Source: Flavobacteriaceae bacterium (GTDB lineage: Bacteria; Bacteroidota; Bacteroidia; Flavobacteriales; Flavobacteriaceae). From it: 5,873 nucleotides of DNA. The first letter of the stretch is position 1; every line of letters starts with the position of its first letter. A program made the translations under genes and the position numbers. Positions 1-5,487 of this stretch are shown here, piece by piece. The notes under the pieces are model-generated. The model searched no databases. It saw only the letters and a program-made list of their open reading frames with translations, and was not told the origin of the DNA. The stretch covers positions 1-5,873 of the forward strand of contig JAIEMH010000055.1 in assembly GCA_019752245.1 (NCBI GenBank). The letters are read 5' to 3'.

Positions 1-2
1 AT

Positions 3-551
3 GAAAGTTCAGATGCTGCAGCCGTGAGAGTTTTAAAAGAGCTTACAGGTCTTGATGGACTTTACATGGAACAATTACATGGTTTTACTGAACCCAACAG
101 AGATACGGTTGAACGAACTATTTCTATTGCTTATTTTGCTCTGATTGATATTCAAAAATACAATCAGCTTATCAATGAAAATTACCATGCCGCTTGGTTT
201 TCAATAAATCAATTGCCCGATTTGATATTTGATCATACTGACATAGTTAATTTAGCTAAAGAAAAATTACGCTATAAAGCAGCTCTTCATCCGTTATTGT
301 TTGAATTGTTGCCCGATAAATTCACTATGCCTCAATTGCAAAGTCTTTATGAAGCGGTGTACAATATGGAATTTGATAACGGAAATTTCAACAGAAAACT
401 GCTTTCAACAAAGTTGTTACTGAAGCTAAAAGATAAAGACAAATTAAACTCTAAGAAAGGTGCTTTCTATTACAAAGTTGATCCCAATAAATATGATGAA
501 GGATTTAAAACTTTTCTAAATTTTGTTCCTCGTCAAAACGTGATTATGTAA
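3..551 (+). CDS. Nudix-like transcriptional regulator, NrtR/AraR type (5' end cut by window)
   Basis: The reading frame is open from base 3, so the GTG at 24 is an internal valine codon and the true start lies upstream. The visible 182 residues begin in the tail of a Nudix box (R9-V-L-K-E-L-T-G-L17). The consensus REUxEExGU is broken: the first glutamate is V10 and the second is L14. This fits regulators that keep the Nudix fold as a ligand sensor but have lost hydrolysis. From about residue 90 to 175 there is the winged-helix domain typical of the family, with FELLP-DKFT-PQLQ-LYEA and a NFNRKLLS recognition-helix region. In Bacteroides a member of this group (AraR) controls arabinose use, and others (NrtR) control NAD metabolism. 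The ligand cannot be told from this fragment, and the neighbouring DUF1826 gene does not suggest a sugar or NAD regulon. The family call is firm; the ligand is unknown. Confidence 0.85.
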   Translation, partial: ESSDAAAVRVLKELTGLDGLYMEQLHGFTEPNRDTVERTISIAYFALIDIQKYNQLINENYHAAWFSINQLPDLIFDHTDIVNLAKEKLRYKAALHPLLFELLPDKFTMPQLQSLYEAVYNMEFDNGNFNRKLLSTKLLLKLKDKDKLNSKKGAFYYKVDPNKYDEGFKTFLNFVPRQNVIM

Positions 552-582
552 TTCACAACAGTAAAAAAGGAAGTCTTCACTA

Positions 583-666
583 ATGAACATGCCCCAAAAA
601 GTTAGGCAGTATTTGATGCATTTTTTATGGAAAGATAAGTATGATTACGTCTTTAAACTTGAATGA
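583..666 (+). CDS. Possible 27-aa small ORF
   Basis: A short frame starts at ATG 583 and ends at TGA 664-666. It encodes a basic, aromatic-rich peptide beginning MNMPQKVRQYLMHF. A purine stretch (AAGGAAG, 567-573) lies 9 bases ahead of the ATG, which is a good spacing for ribosome binding, although Bacteroidota rely little on such sites. The frame sits 31 bases after the Nudix regulator stop. It overlaps one arm of an imperfect inverted repeat, so it could equally be the remnant of a decayed mobile element. I recognise no family, and a frame of this length is common by chance. Low confidence that it is a gene. Confidence 0.15.
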   Translation: MNMPQKVRQYLMHFLWKDKYDYVFKLE

Positions 667-749
667 ATAGGTTAAAAGTCCAAACTATATTGCTGTAAAA
701 AGGCTACTACGCTATTCAATTCCTTAATTTTGCAACACACTACCTAACT
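600..749. repeat. Imperfect inverted repeat, possible mobile-element debris
   Basis: The 11-base arm at 600-610 (AGTTAGGCAGT) and the arm at 739-749 (ACTACCTAACT) are complementary at 10 of 11 positions and are separated by 128 bases. The left arm continues outward as a CCCCAAAAA run, giving a sequence that resembles the terminal repeats of some Bacteroidota insertion sequences. The right arm does not keep that extension. There is no transposase frame between the arms. A match this good has a fair chance of arising randomly in 200 bases, so this is a weak call. Confidence 0.25.
725..732 (+). promoter_or_regulatory. Putative -7 promoter element for the DUF1826 gene
   Basis: TAATTTTG matches the Bacteroidota -7 consensus TAnnTTTG recognised by their primary sigma factor. 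It lies 29 bases before the ATG at 762, implying a 5' leader of roughly 20 to 25 bases. I find no convincing TTG-type -33 element at the expected distance of about 19 bases upstream. The promoter is therefore weak, activator-dependent, or a chance match. Confidence 0.35.
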
Positions 750-761
750 AATTTATTTAGA

Positions 762-1460
762 ATGAGCCCGACATTTACTAACGACAAACAAATTGGAGTT
801 GTAGCCTCTTTTTCAGAGCTTGTAACTACCGATTTCAAAGGAGCAATGAATGCCTTATGCTGGCACAGAAATTTGGAAGGCGATTTTAAAGAAATTATAG
901 CCCAACTGCAACTAAAGGAGAACATCACCGAAGTTACTCCCAAAGATCTGTTGGCACTCCAACTATCCAAACAAGGCACTAGCGCTAGGGAAATTATCTT
1001 AACTGATTTACAACTATTAACCGATTTCGGAGCAGCTCCAGTACTTAATTTACTAAAATGCTACGAACGCGATACCGACTTTGATTTCATTGCTACCGAT
1101 GTATATTCCTTTCATGTAGACCGTTCTCCCATTGCTACCGATACTTTTTTATGTACCTATCACGGTGCGGCTAGTGATATTATTGCCAATGACCAAGCCG
1201 TTCCAAAAGCGCAAATTCCCGAAATTAGAACTCAATTGAAAGCACTTCACAACGGACCAGCAGCAGAATTTGAAGACTTTTTAAAAGAAAATTATTTTGA
1301 TTTGCATTATCAGGCGCAACCCAATGCAACTCCTACTAATTTAGGAGTAGGGCATCTTTGGCGCTTGGCGGTAGACCATCCAACACAACAAGTGTTGCCT
1401 TGCATTCATAGAGCGCCAGTGGAAAAGGATGGTGAGTATAGGTTGTTGTTGATTTGTTAG
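762..1460 (+). CDS. DUF1826 domain-containing protein
   Basis: This 232-aa protein spans essentially the whole length of the DUF1826 family. Family landmarks are visible in order: an N-terminal CWHRNL segment (33-38), a serine/aspartate-rich helix followed by FGAAPVLNLLKCYERD (89-104), the core DVYSFHVDRSP-ATDTFLCTYHGA (113-136), and the C-terminal VLPCIHRAPVEKDGEYRLLL (211-230). The biochemical function is unproven. Genes of this family have been noted near COG0523 metallochaperones in zinc-linked clusters in other bacteria, but no such partner is visible here. H118/D120, H216 and R227 are placed like the metal and 2-oxoglutarate ligands of a double-stranded beta-helix oxygenase, which is my inference. 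There is no signal peptide, so it is probably cytoplasmic. The ATG at 762 has no Shine-Dalgarno site, only an A/T-rich leader, as is usual for the phylum. It appears monocistronic, with a possible -7 element at 725-732. Confidence 0.85.
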   Translation: MSPTFTNDKQIGVVASFSELVTTDFKGAMNALCWHRNLEGDFKEIIAQLQLKENITEVTPKDLLALQLSKQGTSAREIILTDLQLLTDFGAAPVLNLLKCYERDTDFDFIATDVYSFHVDRSPIATDTFLCTYHGAASDIIANDQAVPKAQIPEIRTQLKALHNGPAAEFEDFLKENYFDLHYQAQPNATPTNLGVGHLWRLAVDHPTQQVLPCIHRAPVEKDGEYRLLLIC

Positions 1461-1542
1461 AGAAAAGTAGTGAGAGAGTTGCTTTGGCTTTAGATGATCT
1501 CAGATATTAAAATAATGTCAGGTATTTGACGAAGCTTTTGGT

Positions 1543-1590
1543 GGCTTCGAGAGCATCAACCACCGCAACAAAAATGAGGTTCTCGAAGTC
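1543..1590. repeat. REP-like imperfect hairpin between convergent genes
   Basis: Bases 1543-1558 pair with 1575-1590 across a 16-base loop. The stem is 16 positions with one mismatch (1555/1578) and two G-T pairs, and it contains the perfect 8-bp core CTTCGAGA (1545-1552) / TCTCGAAG (1581-1588). A second, competing pairing GGTGG (1540-1544) / CCACC (1560-1564) encloses the left arm. It is clearly more GC-rich than its surroundings and has no T-run on either side, so it is not a canonical intrinsic terminator. Its composition recalls the TTCGAGAGC-CAACC palindromic repeats scattered between flavobacterial genes, but membership of such a family is from memory and needs a genome-wide count. Confidence 0.55.
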
Positions 1591-1598
1591 CCAATAAT

Positions 1599-2075
1599 TT
1601 ATGCCATGTCTTTATTGAAAGCGGTATATACAGCGGCACAATCTAGACTTTCCGCTAAGCTTAAAACCATACTGATAAACAATAAATTTCTAAAAGGCTT
1701 TTCATTTCTAGGAATAAAATTGCCTTTGTTTTTTTCATAGTCAGTGAAGTTTCCGCAAAATTTACAAAAAGTATCTAATAGTTTCGCTATCGATTCATTG
1801 ACCTCTTTTAAATGCTTAAACCCTAAATTCAATTCAAAGATTCTATCAATACTTCCAGCAACACCGGAAGGATAGTATCTGAGTTGGTTTAATCCGATGC
1901 CACAATAGGAGGTAACCCAACAACCTTTGTGATATTCTTTAGTTTCTGAGCTGTCTTGGTCAACTGGTGCATCGTTAAATGATGAGAAATAAGATACTAC
2001 TCGATTGTCTTTGAAAGAAGCATAATCAATAACTATATTGGGATGCTTAGGTAGTTGCTCTAATTGTAATTGCAC
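1599..2075 (-). CDS. Hypothetical protein, cysteine-containing, GTG start or 5'-degraded
   Basis: I do not recognise this 158-aa protein. There is no usable ATG: the first methionine is at residue 136. The best start is GTG at 2075, with GGAG 5 bases before it, and the frame is closed by TAA at 2103-2105. It has no signal peptide or clear membrane helix. Five cysteines occur, including a CKFC pair (104-107) and C52/C58, a pattern that could bind metal or form disulfides. Residues 76-110 look helical. The gene stands alone between the terminator at 2125-2162 and the hairpin at 1543-1590, with no promoter-like element upstream. Either it is a real gene using a rare start, or it is the surviving 3' part of a larger gene that lost its front. 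A small immunity or accessory protein is possible, but nothing in the sequence shows it. Confidence 0.5.
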   Translation of the reverse strand: MQLQLEQLPKHPNIVIDYASFKDNRVVSYFSSFNDAPVDQDSSETKEYHKGCWVTSYCGIGLNQLRYYPSGVAGSIDRIFELNLGFKHLKEVNESIAKLLDTFCKFCGNFTDYEKNKGNFIPRNEKPFRNLLFISMVLSLAESLDCAAVYTAFNKDMA

Positions 2076-2124
2076 TAGCGCTCCATAACCATTACTGGTA
2101 ATTTAAGGTTTGTTTTCAGAATAA

Positions 2125-2162
2125 AAAAATCCCGCCTTATTAAATAACGAGACAGGATTTTT
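2125..2162. terminator. Rho-independent-like terminator, probably bidirectional
   Basis: AAAAATCC (2125-2132) pairs perfectly with GGATTTTT (2155-2162). A few further pairs continue toward the apex around two mismatches, and the loop is A/T-rich. On the minus strand the stem is followed by a T-run (complement of 2123-2129); on the plus strand by T at 2158-2162. It lies about 80 bases past the stop of the T9SS-secreted protein gene and is the natural 3' end of the minus-strand block. It also insulates the orphan gene at 1599-2075 from that block. Confidence 0.75.
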
Positions 2163-2244
2163 AATAAATTTTAATTGAGTATTTATTTTTGAAAATAAAC
2201 CATTGCGGCATCTCAAAGTTGTTTTTCCATAGCAATAACTCTTT

Positions 2245-3099
2245 CTATTCCTTTTTAATAATCTTTCCTTTTTTCAAAATTTGGTTTTGATTAGTAATTG
2301 TGTAAAAATATAATCCTGGATTAAAATCAAAGGTTTCTAGTGTAAGTTCATTTATAAACTCTTTTTTAATTATTTCTCTTCCTGCTAAATCAAAAATTCT
2401 TAACTCTGATACATCATCAATATTGTTTAGTTTAAAGCTCAATGTATTTGTGAAAGGATTAGGGAAAGAAGTAATTTCGTTTTCAAATGATCTATCATCT
2501 AAACTTAAAGCACTTTCAATTCGAATGTTATCCACATGTATCCAACTTCCTGTAGTTCCAGCTACTAATGGTTTTAAAGTGATGAAATTTCCATTGCTTG
2601 GCGCTACAAAAGTAAAACTTCTTTCCACCCAAGAATAAGAAGGAGTTGAACTATGAATTAATGTTCCAAATGAAGATGATTCTGTGGAAAGACCAAACTG
2701 AAGTGGAATTAAACCGCCTGCGCCTCCACCAGCAGTTGAAACTTTATCAAAATATCTAATGGTATAAGAATTTCCTGGAACTAAATTCATGTCAATTTCT
2801 AACGAAACAGCATCACTTCTATAACCAACGCCTGGCTGTGTACCATATCCAATTGCTAGAAACCAGGTTCCGTTTGCGGCACTACCATACGGACAGGTAC
2901 TTTTAAGTAAATCAGGACCAGAAAAGGTATAATCCCCAAAAGCAAAAGAGTTTGAAATAGAGTTGTTATATGTAGTATTGGAAGGATTAATAAGACATGA
3001 ACTTAAAGTGTTTGTCTCAAAATTTCCGTTTATTATAGTTTGGCTCATGGCGTAATAGAAACCAAATAAAGTGATTAAGCTAAGTAGCGTTTTTTTCAT
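2245..3099 (-). CDS. T9SS type A sorting domain-containing secreted protein
   Basis: This 284-aa protein is exported. It starts with a Sec signal peptide (MKKTLLSLITLFGF, cleavage likely after S19, leaving Q20). Residues 20-196 form a beta-rich region of the galactose-binding/jelly-roll kind, with NGNFE near the start and the closing strand SWIHVDNIRIE (185-195). Such regions often bind carbohydrate, but no substrate can be assigned. C35 and C69 could form a disulfide, and a glycine-rich loop sits at 123-129. Residues 211-284 are a type A T9SS C-terminal domain: FPNPF (212-216), LRIFDLAGREI, NPGLYFYTI and a basic end KKGKIIKKE. This directs passage across the outer membrane and attachment to the surface or release. 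The A-rich leader directly before the ATG supports the start. It is the last gene of the minus-strand block, 74 bases after the 262-aa gene, and is followed by the terminator at 2125-2162. The sorting domain call is very strong; the jelly-roll call is moderate. Confidence 0.93.
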   Translation of the reverse strand: MKKTLLSLITLFGFYYAMSQTIINGNFETNTLSSCLINPSNTTYNNSISNSFAFGDYTFSGPDLLKSTCPYGSAANGTWFLAIGYGTQPGVGYRSDAVSLEIDMNLVPGNSYTIRYFDKVSTAGGGAGGLIPLQFGLSTESSSFGTLIHSSTPSYSWVERSFTFVAPSNGNFITLKPLVAGTTGSWIHVDNIRIESALSLDDRSFENEITSFPNPFTNTLSFKLNNIDDVSELRIFDLAGREIIKKEFINELTLETFDFNPGLYFYTITNQNQILKKGKIIKKE

Positions 3100-3173
3100 T
3101 TTTTAATAAATTTTTGTGTGTTATGCGTTATTTTTATTGAGGCGATTCATTTTTTTAATAGAATTCGGCTAAA

Positions 3174-3962
3174 TTAATTCTCATCTAAAATTACTTTGAA
3201 GTCAATTTCTTTATATGTTGATGAATCTTTGATAGTTATTCGGGCTATGTTAGTAGCATCGCTTCTTGAAAAAAGAAATGTTTTGATAAAATCATTTTTA
3301 ATTCCTTCGGGATATTTATTGTATTCAGTAAAAAGAGAATCAATATCTAAAACATTATTTTTAGCGTCTTCACAATAAATCAACATATTAAATAGTTCAT
3401 AATAATTTTCAAAGGTCTTTTTTAATGTGTTTTCAAACCATTTTTGATTTAATTTATTCTCTTTTACAATACTTGCAACTTCATTTTTGTACGCTAAAGG
3501 TTTTTTCTCTTTTTTAGTTTTTAATGCTGCAATGTCGAGAACAATTATTTTAATTTCATTTTTTTCGTAGATAGTTTTATTCACTTTTTCAAGGATACTA
3601 TCCACTTGTATTATTGTTTCTGCTTCTTCTGAAACACTAAAAAAGCGCGCTTTCCCATTAACAGCTATTAATTTTTTAGACTTTTTGTTTTTTATAAAAG
3701 ATATCCAAAATTCTCTGTTTGCTTGCGTTAAAAAATATTCTGGTTTAATTGTTTGATGCGTTTCATCAGTTGCATAAACGGTTATAAGTTCACATCTATT
3801 TGTGTTATTTGGAAAATTATCAATTCTTAGCTTTACTGTTTGATTGATAACATCACTAGTATCTACGACAGTTCGATCGTATTCAATTTTTACTTCTTGA
3901 CTTTGAACAGTATAAGCTGATAATAAAAATAAAATGATTAACCTTATTAGAATATTCTTCAT
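3174..3962 (-). CDS. Hypothetical secreted or periplasmic protein (262 aa)
   Basis: I do not recognise a family. A Sec signal peptide is clear (MKNILIRLIILFLLSAYTVQS, cleavage likely after S21 before QEV). No lipobox cysteine is present, so this is not a lipoprotein. Residues about 22-115 are rich in alternating hydrophobic strands and look like a beta-sandwich. Residues about 120-235 are lysine-rich and mainly helical, ending in short strands (238-258). Cysteines are C57 and C197. There is no T9SS sorting domain, so it is expected to stay in the periplasm or at the inner face of the outer membrane. It starts only 18 bases after the stop of the 88-aa membrane protein gene, which argues for cotranscription and a shared task. 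Function unknown. Confidence 0.8.
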   Translation of the reverse strand: MKNILIRLIILFLLSAYTVQSQEVKIEYDRTVVDTSDVINQTVKLRIDNFPNNTNRCELITVYATDETHQTIKPEYFLTQANREFWISFIKNKKSKKLIAVNGKARFFSVSEEAETIIQVDSILEKVNKTIYEKNEIKIIVLDIAALKTKKEKKPLAYKNEVASIVKENKLNQKWFENTLKKTFENYYELFNMLIYCEDAKNNVLDIDSLFTEYNKYPEGIKNDFIKTFLFSRSDATNIARITIKDSSTYKEIDFKVILDEN

Positions 3963-3980
3963 AGATATAAAAGCAAATTT

Positions 3981-4247
3981 TTAAAAACGACCAGTTGCAA
4001 TATAAAACATAAGCCAACCAGTACAGGCAATTGCCAATCTCCAAATCAATTTTTTCAATAAGCCATTAGATATTGATTTTCCCTGTTCTAGATATTCGTC
4101 TGTTTTTTCATTTGCTGTTCCTACTTTCTTAGATAATTTAGTTCCAGCAACAGCACTTAATGATATGATATAAAGAATTCCAACCCAAGCGGCATTGATA
4201 AATCCTAACACCATCATTATCATTCCTATAATTGATAACGTTTCCAT
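3981..4247 (-). CDS. Small two-helix membrane protein (88 aa)
   Basis: The product is short and hydrophobic. Helix 1 spans about residues 4-32 (METLSIIGMIMM to YIISL) and helix 2 about 67-84 (LIWRLAIACTGWLMFYIA). Between them lies a charged loop, 37-66, with KLSKK and EKTDEYLEQGK. I chose the ATG at 4247, because an A-rich leader (AAAACTAAAAAA) sits immediately before it. A longer frame from ATG 4277 would begin inside the hairpin at 4266-4300 and add ten polar residues to the front. No family is recognised. It is sandwiched between two genes for secreted proteins, 70 bases after one and 18 before the next, which suggests a membrane partner for them. Function unknown. Confidence 0.75.
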   Translation of the reverse strand: METLSIIGMIMMVLGFINAAWVGILYIISLSAVAGTKLSKKVGTANEKTDEYLEQGKSISNGLLKKLIWRLAIACTGWLMFYIATGRF

Positions 4248-4265
4248 TTTTTTAGTTTTAAAATT

Positions 4266-4300
4266 AATCCCAAACAACGTACAATATGAAGTTTGGGATT
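4266..4300 (-). promoter_or_regulatory. Intercistronic hairpin, attenuator or processing element
   Basis: AATCCCAAAC (4266-4275) and GTTTGGGATT (4291-4300) form a perfect 10-bp stem with a 15-base loop. It lies 17 bases after the stop of the 376-aa protein gene and ends 18 bases before the start of the 88-aa gene. On the minus strand the stem is followed by AATTTT, a weak T-run. It could be a leaky terminator lowering expression of the three downstream genes, or a stem that protects the upstream message from 3' decay. Confidence 0.6.
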
Positions 4301-4317
4301 TGAATATATTTATAAAA

Positions 4318-5448
4318 TTATTGTTTAATGCTTTTTAGAAATGTTTGCATATAAGTATCAATAGCTTGTGCAGTTTCTGTACCTCTTCCAATTTCATTGC
4401 ATAGTATTAATAGTAAATCTGGATTTGTCGGATGGTTTAGGATATAGATTCTGAATTGCCCTACATCTTTATAAATTTTTTCATCTTGTCTTCCTTTATT
4501 GTACAGACCTGATTGAAATGTGTATCCTTTCATATTTCCGAATTCTACTTTTTCATAAAAACTCATTAAATCTTTTGATTTCGCATCTTTGTTTATAAAA
4601 TAATCTACATTTTGTATTTCTTCGTCTCTGAAAAGTACACAGATTTGATACCAGGGTAGACTATATTTTTGGAAATCATATTCATGGATTTTTTTTACTT
4701 TATCGTTATTTGAATGATAGGTAACTCTATGAATGAAATCTTTAGCTAATTCATCAACCGTCAAACCTGGATGTGCAGATTTTTCGAAGGTATAAATTTT
4801 ATAAGTTTCTTGATTTTTGTGTATTTGGTAGCCTACTTCGGTGTCACTCCTGTCTGTGCTTCCTGTCTGGCTGGTATTAATATCTTCCTTTATATTGGTT
4901 TTGTCAATTGTAACATCAAGATAAGGGAGTTGTAGATTTTTTGTATCCCAAATAGGCACATTAAAGAAAATTGATTCTAGTAATTCAACTTTTGGACCAT
5001 ATTCTTTATAGCCTGTTTCTTCTTTAACCCAAAAACCTACTTCTACTCTGATGCTTTTTTGCTTTTCTACTCCATTAGCACCATCTAAAACCCATTGAAG
5101 TGTATTTCCTCTGGTTAGAAAATCCTGACCTCCAAAAACACTAAACTTTTTTGTTGCTGGCGTTTTTTTCATAAAATCTAACATGGCAGTATAACCTTCT
5201 TTTTGAAAACTCCAATGGTTGATATAGGTTTTGGTATTATCAGAAAGCTCTACATATAAATTTGTAAAACCAGAATAAACGGTTACATCTTTAGGGTTTT
5301 TAAAACTAACTTGTAATGAGGCTAAATCTTTTTTAGAGATTGTTGCGCCAGATTTTACTTCTTTTCCATTAATAAAAGCTGATAGTTGAGCTTGAGAAAA
5401 GGCAAAAGAAAATAAAGAAACTATTAATAATAAGCGATTGATTTTCAT
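4318..5448 (-). CDS. Hypothetical secreted two-region protein (376 aa)
   Basis: No family is recognised with confidence. A Sec signal peptide covers residues 1-20 (MKINRLLLIVSLFSFAFSQA, leaving QLSAF), and there is no lipobox. The N-terminal region (about 21-178) is strand-rich with many aromatics (FTNLYVELS, WSFQKEGY, VEVGFWVKEE), as in periplasmic beta-sandwiches. A polar Ser/Thr/Asp linker (about 185-205) leads to a mixed alpha/beta C-terminal region (206-376). That half ends in a run of strands (GQFRIYILNHP, LLLILCNEIG) and a helix (TAQAIDTYMQTFLKSI), an arrangement reminiscent of PsbP/DcrB-like folds; this is only an impression. It has no T9SS sorting domain and is probably periplasmic. 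The ATG at 5448 follows an A/T-rich leader, 39 bases after the upstream membrane protein gene. Function unknown. Confidence 0.82.
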   Translation of the reverse strand: MKINRLLLIVSLFSFAFSQAQLSAFINGKEVKSGATISKKDLASLQVSFKNPKDVTVYSGFTNLYVELSDNTKTYINHWSFQKEGYTAMLDFMKKTPATKKFSVFGGQDFLTRGNTLQWVLDGANGVEKQKSIRVEVGFWVKEETGYKEYGPKVELLESIFFNVPIWDTKNLQLPYLDVTIDKTNIKEDINTSQTGSTDRSDTEVGYQIHKNQETYKIYTFEKSAHPGLTVDELAKDFIHRVTYHSNNDKVKKIHEYDFQKYSLPWYQICVLFRDEEIQNVDYFINKDAKSKDLMSFYEKVEFGNMKGYTFQSGLYNKGRQDEKIYKDVGQFRIYILNHPTNPDLLLILCNEIGRGTETAQAIDTYMQTFLKSIKQ

Positions 5449-5487
5449 AAATTGTAATTGAAAAATGATATTAATTTATATGATTTT

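Noticed and set aside
24..26. GTG as the start of the Nudix-like regulator
   Set aside because: The frame is open upstream with residues ESSDAAA that continue the Nudix box, so this codon is an internal valine.
740..979. Minus-strand 79-codon frame opposite the start of the DUF1826 gene
   Set aside because: It lies antisense to a confident family member, has no recognisable protein features and is a shadow of that coding region.
1599..2075. Toxin or immunity protein assignment for the orphan gene
   Set aside because: No partner gene, toxin motif or Rhs/polymorphic-toxin context is present; the size alone is not evidence.
2091..2102. ATTACTGGTAAT palindrome upstream of the orphan gene as an operator
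   Set aside because: Five-base arms are expected by chance in AT-rich DNA, and no promoter element accompanies it.
2182..2199. TTTATTTT-TG-AAAATAAA palindrome between the T9SS gene and its terminator
   Set aside because: It is purely A/T with a 2-base loop, too tight for a stable RNA hairpin, and a clear terminator lies just beyond it.
2423..2638. Plus-strand 71-codon frame
   Set aside because: It is antisense to the T9SS sorting domain and jelly-roll coding region, whose protein evidence is strong.
3196..3378. Plus-strand 60-codon frame
   Set aside because: It is antisense to the 3' part of the 262-aa secreted protein gene, with no supporting features.
4248..4277. Upstream ATG adding ten residues to the 88-aa membrane protein
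   Set aside because: This start sits inside the hairpin at 4266-4300, while the ATG at 4247 has an A-rich leader directly before it and starts just ahead of the first helix.
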